Shown here piece after piece: positions 19,040 through 27,817 of a stretch of 64,000 nt of DNA (positions are counted from its first letter, which is position 1; each line of letters opens with the position of its first letter). Position numbers and translations under genes: made by a program. This DNA is from Cellvibrionales bacterium (lineage in GTDB: Bacteria > Pseudomonadota > Gammaproteobacteria > Pseudomonadales > UBA7239): positions 310,001 through 374,000 of the forward strand of contig JADJPU010000001.1 of the NCBI GenBank assembly GCA_016713115.1. The letters run 5' to 3'. The notes under the pieces were generated by a model. It saw nothing but the letters and a program-made list of their open reading frames with translations, ran no database searches and was not told the origin of the DNA.

Positions 19040-20116
19040 TTATGCGAGCGCTTTCACGACAGCTTCACCCATCGTGCGCGTGTCCACTTTCTGCATGCCC
19101 GCGCTCAGGATGTCACCCGTGCGCAGACCTTGATCCAACACTTTGCCCACAGCCACTTCAATAGCATCGGCCGCTGCCGGTGCCGCCAAGGAATAACGCA
19201 ACATCATCGCCACCGACAAAATTGTCGCCAGCGGATTGGCGACACCTTGCCCCGCAATATCCGGCGCCGAACCGTGGCAGGGCTCGTACAAACCTTTGCC
19301 ATTCACATCGAGCGAAGCGGATGGCAGCATGCCGATAGAACCGGTCAACATCGCCGCTTCGTCGGACAAAATATCGCCAAACATATTGCCCGTCACCATC
19401 ACATCAAACTGCTTCGGCGCGCGCACCAACTGCATTGCGGCGTTATCCACATACATGTGCGACAACTGCACATCGGGATAGTTCTTCGCCAAACGCTCCA
19501 TCACTTCGCGCCACAATACCGTCACTTCCAACACATTCGCTTTATCGATAGAACACAGTTTTTTATCGCGTTTGCGCGCCAACTCAAACGCCAATTTTCC
19601 GATGCGTTCGATTTCACTCTCGCGATACACCGCCGAGTTGTAACCTTCGCGCTCACCATTTTCTAAAACACGCACACCGCGCGGCGCACCAAAATACAAA
19701 CCGCCGGTTAATTCACGCACGATCAAAATATCCAAGCCGGCAACGATTTCTGGTTTCAACGAAGAAGCTTCAGCCAACTGTGGATACAAAATTGCCGGAC
19801 GCAAATTGCCGAACAAGCCGAGCTTTGAGCGAATTGCCAACAAACCTTTTTCGGGACGGATTGCTGTATCTAATTGATCCCACTTTGGCCCGCCGACTGC
19901 GCCCAACAAAATTGCATCCGCTTGCACTGCTTGCTCGTGCGTGACATCCGGATACGGCACACCGTGTGCGTCTATCGCCGCGCCGCCCAACACACCGTTT
20001 TCGCACTGCAAATTCAGCGCAAACTTTTGATTGACGACATCCAGTACCGCCACGGCTTGTTCAATAATTTCTGGGCCAATGCCATCGCCGGGCAGAATTA
20101 ATACTTTCTTACTCAT
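19040..20116 (-). CDS. leuB: 3-isopropylmalate dehydrogenase
   Basis: Oxidatively decarboxylates 3-isopropylmalate to 2-oxoisocaproate in leucine synthesis, using NAD+. 358 residues, normal length. It shows LPGDGIGPEI at the N-terminus, the substrate-binding RELTGGLYFG, the catalytic Tyr/Lys region, and GMLPSASL and the EPCHGSAPDIAGQGVANP signature. It sits 58 bp after leuD, in a gap containing the palindrome at 20144-20163. It is part of the leuC-leuD-leuB-asd group. Confidence 0.97.
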   Translation of the reverse strand: MSKKVLILPGDGIGPEIIEQAVAVLDVVNQKFALNLQCENGVLGGAAIDAHGVPYPDVTHEQAVQADAILLGAVGGPKWDQLDTAIRPEKGLLAIRSKLGLFGNLRPAILYPQLAEASSLKPEIVAGLDILIVRELTGGLYFGAPRGVRVLENGEREGYNSAVYRESEIERIGKLAFELARKRDKKLCSIDKANVLEVTVLWREVMERLAKNYPDVQLSHMYVDNAAMQLVRAPKQFDVMVTGNMFGDILSDEAAMLTGSIGMLPSASLDVNGKGLYEPCHGSAPDIAGQGVANPLATILSVAMMLRYSLAAPAAADAIEVAVGKVLDQGLRTGDILSAGMQKVDTRTMGEAVVKALA

Positions 20117-20143
20117 AATTTTCTCTTTTCACTCTGCAAAACA

Positions 20144-20163
20144 CCTCCCCTGACAAGGGGAGG
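20144..20163. repeat. Palindrome CCTCCCC / GGGGAGG in the leuD-leuB gap
   Basis: Seven-base perfect arms with a TGACAA loop, followed by another GGGAGGGG. It has no T-run, so it is not a typical terminator. It looks like a small intergenic GC-rich repeat that may fold in the leuD-leuB transcript. Confidence 0.5.
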
Positions 20164-20174
20164 CAGGGAGGGGT

Positions 20175-20819
20175 TCACCAACGCCCAAACAACCAAGGCG
20201 ACGACTGCTTGTATTTCGCTTCAAACGCATGAATCGCATCCGCCTGCTGTAAGGTCAGACCAATATCATCTAAACCATGCAGTAAGCAGTGTTTGCGAAA
20301 CGCATCCACTTCAAAAGCAAATGCTTTTCCCGACGGCGTGATAACTTGCTGCGCTGGCAGATCAATCGTCAAACGATAGCCTTCCTGCGCATACATTTCA
20401 TCAAACAACTGGCTCACCACCTCGTGCGGCAACACAATCGGCAACATGCCATTTTTGAAACAGTTGTTGAAAAAAATATCAGCAAAACTCGGCGCGATAA
20501 TGGCGCGAAAACCGTAATCGTCCAGCGCCCACGGCGCGTGCTCGCGCGAAGAACCGCAACCAAAGTTTTCCCGCGCCAACAAAATCGACGCACCCTGATA
20601 GCGCATTTGATTCAGCGGAAACTCTTTGTTCAGCGGGCGCTGGCTGTTATCCATGCCGGGCTGTCCCACATCCAAGTAGCGCAACTCATCAAACAAGTTG
20701 GGACCAAAACCGGTGCGGTGAATCGACTTCAAAAATTGTTTCGGAATAATCATGTCGGTATCGACATTCGCGCGATCCATAGGCGCAGCGATGCCTTCAT
20801 GTTTTTCAAACGGTTTCAT
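20175..20819 (-). CDS. leuD: 3-isopropylmalate dehydratase small subunit
   Basis: Partner of LeuC in isomerising 2- to 3-isopropylmalate. 214 residues, the size of the proteobacterial LeuD. It shows the swivel-domain motifs NVDTDMIIPKQFLK and GCGSSREHAPWAL, and SFADIFFNNCFKNG. Its ATG overlaps the leuC stop by 4 bp (ATGA), indicating translational coupling and a 1:1 subunit ratio. It is in the leu operon. Confidence 0.97.
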   Translation of the reverse strand: MKPFEKHEGIAAPMDRANVDTDMIIPKQFLKSIHRTGFGPNLFDELRYLDVGQPGMDNSQRPLNKEFPLNQMRYQGASILLARENFGCGSSREHAPWALDDYGFRAIIAPSFADIFFNNCFKNGMLPIVLPHEVVSQLFDEMYAQEGYRLTIDLPAQQVITPSGKAFAFEVDAFRKHCLLHGLDDIGLTLQQADAIHAFEAKYKQSSPWLFGRW

Positions 20820-22252
20820 GCAGCACCTCCGTTCATCATTTCGCGCACATCGACAAAATGCCCCGCCACTGCAGCGGCAGCCGCCATCGCAGGGCTGACC
20901 AAATGCGTGCGACCACCAAAGCCCTGTCGCCCTTCAAAGTTGCGATTGGAGGTGGACGCGCAGTGCTCGCCTTCGCCCAAACGATCCGCATTCATCGCCA
21001 AACACATCGAACAGCCTGGCTCACGCCATTCCATGCCCGCCTCGACAAAAATTTTATCGAGACCTTCCGCTTCCGCTTGTTTTTTCACTTGCTGCGAACC
21101 AGGAACAATCAACACTTGCTTCACACTTGCCGCCACTTTTCTTCCTTTCGCAATGCTCGCGGCTTCACGCAAATCTTCGATGCGCGAATTGGTGCAAGAA
21201 CCGATAAATACACGATCCAATTTAATGGAAGTGATCGCTTGATTCGCTTGCAAGCCCATGTAGTGCAACGCGCGTTCATAACCTTCGCGTTTTACTGCAT
21301 CATTTTCACGCGCAGGATCCGGCACATTTGCATCCACCGGCAACACCATTTCCGGTGAGGTGCCCCAACTCACTTGCGGCTTGATATCTTCGCCGCGCAA
21401 TTCCACCACGGCATCAAACTGTGCGTCGGCATCGCTGTGTAAATCGCGCCACGCCGCAACAGCCGCGCCCCAATGCTCTGCTTGCGGTGCGTAAGTGCGG
21501 CCGCGCACATACTCAATCGTGATGTCATCCACCGCCACCATGCCTGCGCGCGCGCCCGCTTCAATCGCCATATTGCATACGGTCATGCGGCCTTCCATCG
21601 ACATGGCGCGCATCACTTCGCCGCCAAATTCGATGGCATAACCGGTGCCACCTGCGGTGCCGATTTTGCCAATTACGGCGAGCACCACATCTTTTGCGGT
21701 CACACCCACACCCAACTGGCCATCAATTTTTACCAGCATGTTTTTCATTTTCTTCTGAATCAAACACTGCGTTGCCAACACATGTTCCACTTCTGATGTG
21801 CCGATGCCGTGTGCCAACGCGCCGAGCGCGCCGTGGGTAGAGGTGTGCGAATCGCCGCACACGATGGTCATGCCAGGCAAAGTGGCGCCTGTTTCAGGGC
21901 CGACGACATGCACAATGCCTTGGCGCGCATCGTTAATTTTGAATTCCGTGATGCCGAAACTGTCGCAATTGCTGTCCAGCGTTTGCACTTGGATGCGCGA
22001 AGTTTCATCTTCGATGCCCGCCACACCGGCTGCGCGTTCTTTCAATGTGGTTGGCACATTGTGATCAGGCGTCGCGATACTGCCGTCCAAACGCCAAGGC
22101 TTGCGCCCCGCCATGCGCAGGCCGTCGAAAGCCTGCGGTGAAGTTACTTCGTGCAGCAATTGGCAATCGATATAAATCAACGCCGTGCCATCATCGCGCT
22201 GCTGCACGAGATGCGCATCCCAAAGTTTGTCGTAAAGCGTTTTGGCGGCCAC
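20816..22252 (-). CDS. leuC: 3-isopropylmalate dehydratase large subunit
   Basis: Carries the [4Fe-4S] cluster of isopropylmalate isomerase. 478 residues from GTG 22252, preceded by GAGGTG at 5 bp. The family's N-terminus is kept (AAKTLYDKLWDAHLV). Cluster cysteines are in GSCTNSRIEDL and GCSMCLAMN. VCGDSHTSTHGALG is also present. It is the first gene of the leuC-leuD-leuB(-asd) operon. No leu leader peptide was found in the 92 bp before it, where the upstream SGNH gene ends. Confidence 0.97.
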   Translation of the reverse strand: MAAKTLYDKLWDAHLVQQRDDGTALIYIDCQLLHEVTSPQAFDGLRMAGRKPWRLDGSIATPDHNVPTTLKERAAGVAGIEDETSRIQVQTLDSNCDSFGITEFKINDARQGIVHVVGPETGATLPGMTIVCGDSHTSTHGALGALAHGIGTSEVEHVLATQCLIQKKMKNMLVKIDGQLGVGVTAKDVVLAVIGKIGTAGGTGYAIEFGGEVMRAMSMEGRMTVCNMAIEAGARAGMVAVDDITIEYVRGRTYAPQAEHWGAAVAAWRDLHSDADAQFDAVVELRGEDIKPQVSWGTSPEMVLPVDANVPDPARENDAVKREGYERALHYMGLQANQAITSIKLDRVFIGSCTNSRIEDLREAASIAKGRKVAASVKQVLIVPGSQQVKKQAEAEGLDKIFVEAGMEWREPGCSMCLAMNADRLGEGEHCASTSNRNFEGRQGFGGRTHLVSPAMAAAAAVAGHFVDVREMMNGGAA

Positions 22253-22343
22253 AGTTGCACCTCGACCCAGGGGAGAAACGGGGCAGGCATTTTACACCAG
22301 CACACCACAAAACCCGTGATGCACCGGCGTTTTTCCGCCTATT

Positions 22344-23804
22344 TCAGGGCAATTGACGCAAAAAAGCGTCTACGACGCGTGCCGTCACCGCATTACCTTC
22401 TGGCGTCCAATGCTGGTCATAGGTGTAGTACACCTGCTGCCCATTGGCGGCTGCCTGCCGCAATGCCGCAGTGGTGCTCACGCAAGCAACGCCGCGCTCC
22501 TTGCACCACGCCATCCAGGTGTCCTCGTTGGAATCCAAGCGTGAAAATATTTGCTGCTTATACGCCTCGGCATCCATGGCAATATTTTTTTTGTTTTTGA
22601 TATCCATAAAGTTGCGCAACTGTTGCGCTGGAATTTCTTTTTCCATCAAGGGCAAGATGACATGCGGCGTGCTGGGTGCGTACACCATCACCAAACGAAA
22701 GCCATCCTTTTTCGACAACAGCTCAAACTTTTCCAACACATCGCGCACATTTTTCCAATCACTTGATGCAGCAAACGCCTGCTGATCATCATTCGCCAGA
22801 TAATGCAGACGCTTAGGCTCAAAGCTGTAAGCCTGCTGCTTGCCATTTATATTCAAACGCAATGGCATAAAACCTACCTTTTCAGCGTAGCCCGCCACCG
22901 GCCACTGGCTGCCGATTTTTGCCAGCACTTCTTCTGCCAGTCGACGCAGGCCTTTCGTCACCGGTGAAGCTTTGGCGTAAAAACCAAGGCTGTGGCTTTT
23001 ATCTTCTGCAGACGCAGATGCTTTCGTGTTTTCCACTGTTGGCAGTGGCGGCGCATCACGAAAATCATTGCCCTCATACAACATCAACAACACAGTTTTT
23101 GGCTTGAACGCACGACCCACCGTGATGAAATTATTCAAATAGGTCAGCGGATCTGTGCCGGACACACCTGTGTTGTAAATGGTTTGTCCCGTGGATTTGC
23201 GCAACAACTCCACCCACGCCTGTTCATCCGACACATGTGAACCCGCGACGAACGAATCGCCCACGGCCACCACATCGTATTGCTGAAGATTATCTGCATT
23301 GCGATAGCCACGACTGTCACTGGTCAACACCAGCGGAAACTCCGGATAGCCAGCTGGCGCATTGGGATAAGAACGCACTTGCTCTGGCACATCTTTTTGC
23401 AGCAAATCAAAACGCTCATTGGGCGGGCGATGGCGCACCACACCACTCAACACAATGCCCGTATCAGGATCTACACCGTGAACCGCCTGCTCAATAAAAC
23501 GCGGTTTGTTGATCATGCCTGAGCCAACCACCAGCACAAAACCGCTCACACCGGCAGACAAATACACCATCACCAGCGCAAAAATTGTTTCGCCTTTGGC
23601 TTTGTTGCGCGTTGAAAACAACACCGCCGCTGCGATCCACAAAATAACCGTCAACAACAACAGCGCGCCAAAATGGCCCGCCGAATAGCGACCGAGAATC
23701 ACCGGATCGTTTTCGATAATGAGTTTGATGACAGGGCTAGAGGGAAGCCAAATCAAAGCACTGATTACCAAAACTACCCATGTAGAAATACTTCTTTTAT
23801 TCAT
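22344..23804 (-). CDS. SGNH/GDSL-fold membrane-anchored protein (AlgX/AlgJ-like)
   Basis: 486 residues. Three hydrophobic helices at the N-terminus (about 8-24, 45-62, 74-98) are followed by a large extracytoplasmic domain. The SGNH signature GDSF at about 182-185 provides the nucleophile, and DQHWTPEGN near the C-terminus (about 466) provides the Asp-x-x-His pair. GTDPLTYLNNF and EGNDFRD fit the other blocks. Related proteins are O-acetyltransferases or esterases acting on polysaccharides. The start could be ATG 23804 or GTG 23807. It lies 14 bp after uvrB on the same strand. The substrate is unknown; a role in exopolysaccharide or cell-wall acetylation is inference. Confidence 0.65.
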   Translation of the reverse strand: MNKRSISTWVVLVISALIWLPSSPVIKLIIENDPVILGRYSAGHFGALLLLTVILWIAAAVLFSTRNKAKGETIFALVMVYLSAGVSGFVLVVGSGMINKPRFIEQAVHGVDPDTGIVLSGVVRHRPPNERFDLLQKDVPEQVRSYPNAPAGYPEFPLVLTSDSRGYRNADNLQQYDVVAVGDSFVAGSHVSDEQAWVELLRKSTGQTIYNTGVSGTDPLTYLNNFITVGRAFKPKTVLLMLYEGNDFRDAPPLPTVENTKASASAEDKSHSLGFYAKASPVTKGLRRLAEEVLAKIGSQWPVAGYAEKVGFMPLRLNINGKQQAYSFEPKRLHYLANDDQQAFAASSDWKNVRDVLEKFELLSKKDGFRLVMVYAPSTPHVILPLMEKEIPAQQLRNFMDIKNKKNIAMDAEAYKQQIFSRLDSNEDTWMAWCKERGVACVSTTAALRQAAANGQQVYYTYDQHWTPEGNAVTARVVDAFLRQLP

Positions 23805-23818
23805 CACACTGACTCGCT

Positions 23819-25860
23819 CTATTTAAACGCACGCTCTCGCACCCTCGCTATTTCATCACGCACTGCCGCCGCTTCTTCAAACTCTAGATTTTTGGCGTGC
23901 TGCAGCATTTGTTTTTCCAGTTTTTGGATAGCCTTTGCCATCTGCTCTAGCGTCATTTCCTCAATATTGACGCTGTACTTGCCGCGACTTTCCGCCACTT
24001 TCTGTTCGCGCTTTTTGCTCTTGCTGCGCGCGCCCGGCACAGCGCCTTCCATAATATCAACCACAGATTTCTGCACACCTTTTGGCACAATACCGTGATC
24101 AGCATTGAACTGCATTTGCTTGGCGCGCCGACGGCTCGTTTCATCCATCGCGCGCTGCATGGAACCAGTGATGCGATCCGCATACAGAATCGCTTTGCCG
24201 TTTATATTGCGCGCAGCGCGGCCTATGGTTTGTATCAGCGAACGCTCCGAGCGCAGAAAACCCTCTTTATCTGCATCAAGAATCGCCACCAGCGAGACTT
24301 CCGGCATATCCAAACCTTCGCGCAGCAAGTTGATGCCCACCAACACATCAAACTCGCCGAGGCGCAAATCGCGAATAATTTCCACGCGCTCCACGGTATC
24401 AATATCGGAATGCAAATAGCGCACTTTGACGCCGTGCTCCATCAAATAATCGGTCAAATCTTCCGACATGCGTTTGGTGAGTGTTGTTACCAACACGCGA
24501 TCGCCACTTTTCACGCGCAAGCGAATCTCTGACAGCAAATCATCCACCTGTGTTGTAGCGGGACGCACTTCAATTTCCGGATCCACCAAGCCCGTGGGGC
24601 GCACCACCTGCTCCACCACCTGTCCGTTGTGCGCTTCTTCGTAGGCGCTAGGTGTGGCCGAAACATAAATCATCTGCGGTGCAATTTTTTCCCACTCATC
24701 AAAACGCATGGGGCGATTATCCAAAGCCGACGGCAGACGAAATCCGTATTCCACCAGCGTTTCTTTGCGCGAGCGATCGCCTTTGTACATCGCGCCGAGT
24801 TGCGGAATGGTGACATGCGATTCATCAATCACCAGCAAGGCATTTTCCGGCAAATAATCAAACAGTGTGGGCGGCGGCTCGCCCGGCGCACGACCCGACA
24901 AATAGCGCGAGTAGTTTTCAATACCGTTGCAGTAGCCCAGTTCGACAATCATTTCAATGTCGTACTGCGTGCGCTGCTCAAGACGCTGGAATTCCACATG
25001 TTTTCTAAGTGGCGAAACTGTGCCAAGCGATCGCGCAACTCTTCTTTAATATCATCAATACGCGACAACACCGTATCGCGCGGTGTGACATAGTGACTTT
25101 TAGGAAAAATGGTGGCGCGCGGCAGCTTGCGCAATATCTGTCCCGTCAGCGGATCAAACGCAGCAATATTTTCCACTTCCTCATCAAACAGCGTGATGCG
25201 AATGGCCTCCATATCCGAATCGGCCGGATACACATCAATCACATCACCGCGACAGCGATAAGTGGCGCGCTGGAAATCAATATCGTTGCGGCGATATTGC
25301 AACTCTGCCAATTTGCGCAGCAATTCGCGCTGATCGATGCGTTCACCGCGACTGAGATGCAACACCATGCTGAAATACTGTTCAGGATCACCCAAACCGT
25401 AAATCGACGACACCGTGGCAACCACAATCACATCCGTGCGCTCCAACAGCGCTTTCGTTGCCGACAAACGCATCTGTTCGATATGTTCATTCACCGAGGC
25501 ATCTTTTTCGATAAATGTATCCGACGAAGGCACATACGCCTCCGGCTGGTAGTAGTCGTAATACGAAACAAAATATTCCACTGCGTTATGCGGAAAAAAT
25601 TCGCGAAACTCACCGTACAACTGCGCGGCCAAGGTGCGGTTGGGCGCCAGTACGATCGTCGGGCGCTGCACGCGCTCTATCACATTGGCGATGGTGAAAG
25701 TTTTGCCGGAACCGGTCACACCCAACAGCGTCTGCGCCATCAACCCCGATTGAATGCCGTTGACCAAAGCCGCAATCGCCGACGGCTGATCACCGGCCGG
25801 CGCAAAGCGCGATTCCACGACAAAGGGCTTGTGTTCTGGCTTGGGTAATTCTGATGTCAT
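23819..25860 (-). CDS. uvrB: Excinuclease ABC subunit UvrB (frameshifted)
   Basis: The damage-verifying helicase-like subunit of nucleotide excision repair. The N-terminal frame (from ATG 25860) has the Walker A motif GVTGSGKTF and the beta-hairpin region YDYYQPEAYVP. The C-terminal frame (to 23819) has ELGYCNGIENYSRYLSG, DESHVTIPQ, the helicase motifs LLREGLDMPEV and QTIGRAARN, and a C-terminal UVR coiled coil (LEFEEAAAVRDEI). The frames meet near 24995-24998, where one base is missing: HLENM then LEFQRLEQRT would be continuous. Corrected length is about 680 residues against 673 in E. coli. A sequencing indel is most likely. Confidence 0.94.
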
Positions 25861-25891
25861 CTGTGCAACGCCATCAGCCGAGGGAGGAATA

Positions 25892-25968
25892 TGGTAGCAA
25901 GGCCCAGAATCGAACTGGGGACCCCAACATTATGAGTGTTGTGCTCTAACCTGCTGAGCTACCTTGCC
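25892..25968 (-). tRNA. tRNA-Met (anticodon CAT, elongator type)
   Basis: 77 nt with encoded CCA. The anticodon loop is ACTCATAAT, giving CAT, and the sequence closely resembles elongator tRNA-Met (TAGCTCAG D-arm, GTTCGATTC T-loop). The acceptor stem is GGCAAGG with CCTTGCT, so position 1-72 is a G-U pair instead of the usual G-C. Initiator type is excluded because it lacks the mismatched 1-72 C-A and the GGG/CCC anticodon stem. Confidence 0.93.
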
Positions 25969-25973
25969 AGGGT

Positions 25974-26013
25974 AAAAAAAGGGGCACTGTCCTCGTTAGA
26001 CGACAAGTACCCC
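25974..26013 (-). terminator. Intrinsic terminator between tRNA-Asn and tRNA-Met
   Basis: On the minus strand, GGGGTACTTGTC pairs with GGACAGTGCCCC (about 11 bp with one bulged U) and is followed by seven T residues (25974-25980). It begins 8 nt after the tRNA-Asn end and finishes 6 nt before tRNA-Met. Transcription of tRNA-Met would therefore need read-through or its own promoter, which I cannot see. Confidence 0.7.
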
Positions 26014-26020
26014 ATGTATA

Positions 26021-26095
26021 TGGCTCCGACTGGTGGGATCGAACCGCCGACCAATTGATTAACAGTCAACTGCTCTACCGCTGAGCTAAGTCGGA
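26021..26095 (-). tRNA. tRNA-Asn (anticodon GTT)
   Basis: 75 nt with encoded CCA. The acceptor stem TCCGACT / AGTCGGA is perfect, the anticodon loop is CTGTTAA (GTT), and the T-loop is GTTCGATCC. It is preceded by a strong promoter and a GC-rich discriminator. Confidence 0.95.
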
Positions 26096-26117
26096 ACGGT
26101 CTCTTTCGAGGCGGCGT

Positions 26118-26146
26118 ATGTTATAAAGCTGCCCTACACCGGTCAA
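26118..26146 (-). promoter_or_regulatory. Promoter of the tRNA-Asn (tRNA-Met) unit
   Basis: The minus-strand -35 is TTGACC (26141-26146), with a 17 bp spacer and TAACAT (26118-26123) as -10. A TATAAC at 26120-26125 is an alternative with a 15 bp spacer. The discriminator that follows is GC-rich (CGCCGCC), as is typical of stringently controlled stable-RNA promoters. The -35 ends 11 bp from the start of the divergent GT-C gene. Confidence 0.65.
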
Positions 26147-26157
26147 GGAAAACTTGC

Positions 26158-27813
26158 GTGCTTTTTAGGCAATTTTGGCGATCCCCACGCTTTCTTTTCA
26201 TTCTTGGATTCACGCTGTACGGATTCGTCTTTTTCAAGAACGCTTGGGTGAGCGACGATGCCTACATCCTGTTTCGCAGCCTAGACCAACTCCTCAGCGG
26301 CCACGGTCCACGCTGGAACCCCCACGAGCGTGTGCAAGTATTCACCTGCCCGCTGTGGTACTGGCTGCTGGCCGGCATGGGCTGGCTGCACCGCGACCAC
26401 TATCTCAACAGCATCATCCTGAGCGCCGTCTGCAACGCCCTGATTCTTTGGAATCTACATAAAATCTTCACCAGTCCGCCGCGCTGGCTGTTGGCCGTAC
26501 TGATGTTGGTTTTTTCTCAAGCCTATTTTGATTTCACCTCTTCCGGCTTAGAAAATCCGCTGGTGTATTGCCTACTGAGTTTTATCGCGCGTTTTTATCT
26601 CGACGAGCAACTGCCAGAAAAACAAAAACTATTGCGCATCGGTATCACCATCGGTTTGTTATTGGTTACTCGCCACGATGCTGCGTTATTTGTGCTGCCG
26701 TTACTGGTTCACAATATTATTCGCTATCGCCAGCAGAGCATGCCTACGCTGTTTGCGGCGCTTTTACCACTGGCTGTGTGGACATTATTTTCGCTGATCT
26801 ACTACGGCTTTCCTTTTCCAAATACCGCTTACGCCAAACTCAGCGCTGTGATACCGCGCGAATTTTTACTGCAACGCGGTATCACCTATTTCAGCACTTC
26901 CCTACTGCGCGACTTCATTAGCCTAGCCATACTGACTGCCGGTCTGCTCATTGGCATGTTCAACAAACGCACAACACTGCGCTGCCTTACACTCGGCGTG
27001 CTGTTGCATCTCGCCTATGTTGTGTGGATAGGCGGCGATTTTATGCGTGGCCGTTTTTTCGGCTGGGATTATTTGCTGTGTGTGATTTTGTTGCTGCAGT
27101 GGCGCGTCCACTACCGCGTAATCGCCATTGGCTTTGCCGCTGTCGCCAGTATCAGTTGGTTTTTCTGGACACCACCGCTGGCCACACCCGCACACTGGGG
27201 CGCAGAACCGTTTCGCATGGGCGACAGCGCCGATGGCGTGACGCAAGAGCGCTATTTCTTTTTTTGGTTCACGCGCTTCACCCGTTATCTGCAACGCGGT
27301 GATGAAGGCATACACGATTTTGGCTGGTGCCAAGATGGGAACGAGCAGCGCAATCAAGGCATTGCCGTGGCTGCCAGCCACACCGTGGGTATGCACGGTT
27401 TTTGTTTAGGCACCGAAGGGAAAATGGTCGATTTATTGGGCATTACCGACCCGCTGTTAGCGCGCATGCCTCACAATCCCGCACAAAAAAATTGGCGCGC
27501 TGGGCATTTTTTGCGCGTAGTGCCGGAAGGCTATTGCAGCAGCGTGCTGCACAACAGCAATGAAATTGTTGACCCAGTCATTGCGCGCTACTACGACAGC
27601 TTGCGTTTAATCACACAAAGCGAACCACTATTTAGCAAAGAACGGTTACAAGCGATTTGGCAGATCAACACCGGCGCATTCAATGAGGAACTGACAACTG
27701 CGCGCGCACATTTATTGAGCCAGCCCACACAAACAGCAAGCAATTTGAGCAGTTGCCCGTTTGTGGTGTTGCCCGATGCTGTGATAGAGCGCCTACGCAA
27801 TCCCAAACCGTAA
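26158..27813 (+). CDS. GT-C type membrane glycosyltransferase-like protein (paralogue 2)
   Basis: 551 residues from GTG 26158. The first helix (11-28) is followed by the acidic pair D33-D34 (WVSDDAYILFRS) and GHGPRWNPHERVQVFTCPLW. About eight or nine further helices carry TRHDAALF, YYGFPFPNTAYAKL and WIGGDFMRGRFF. The C-terminal soluble domain (about 360-551) contains DPLLARMPHNP. These motifs match the proteins at 37522 (close) and 7071 (more distant) and resemble AftB-like GT-C transferases that use polyprenyl-phosphate sugars. Donor and acceptor are unknown. It is a single gene between a tRNA unit and the convergent mtnC, 4 bp away. Confidence 0.65.
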   Translation: MLFRQFWRSPRFLFILGFTLYGFVFFKNAWVSDDAYILFRSLDQLLSGHGPRWNPHERVQVFTCPLWYWLLAGMGWLHRDHYLNSIILSAVCNALILWNLHKIFTSPPRWLLAVLMLVFSQAYFDFTSSGLENPLVYCLLSFIARFYLDEQLPEKQKLLRIGITIGLLLVTRHDAALFVLPLLVHNIIRYRQQSMPTLFAALLPLAVWTLFSLIYYGFPFPNTAYAKLSAVIPREFLLQRGITYFSTSLLRDFISLAILTAGLLIGMFNKRTTLRCLTLGVLLHLAYVVWIGGDFMRGRFFGWDYLLCVILLLQWRVHYRVIAIGFAAVASISWFFWTPPLATPAHWGAEPFRMGDSADGVTQERYFFFWFTRFTRYLQRGDEGIHDFGWCQDGNEQRNQGIAVAASHTVGMHGFCLGTEGKMVDLLGITDPLLARMPHNPAQKNWRAGHFLRVVPEGYCSSVLHNSNEIVDPVIARYYDSLRLITQSEPLFSKERLQAIWQINTGAFNEELTTARAHLLSQPTQTASNLSSCPFVVLPDAVIERLRNPKP

Positions 27814-27817
27814 GCGA

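Noticed and set aside
18516..19133. Antisense open frame over asd
   Set aside because: A shadow of asd in another frame; no start signal or conserved domain.
20289..21242. 317-codon open frame on the plus strand opposite leuD and leuC
   Set aside because: It covers two real genes in antisense with no ribosome site or recognisable motif.
25009..25848. 279-codon open frame on the plus strand opposite uvrB
   Set aside because: It is the antisense of conserved uvrB; the translation is rich in His and Arg and lacks any family pattern.
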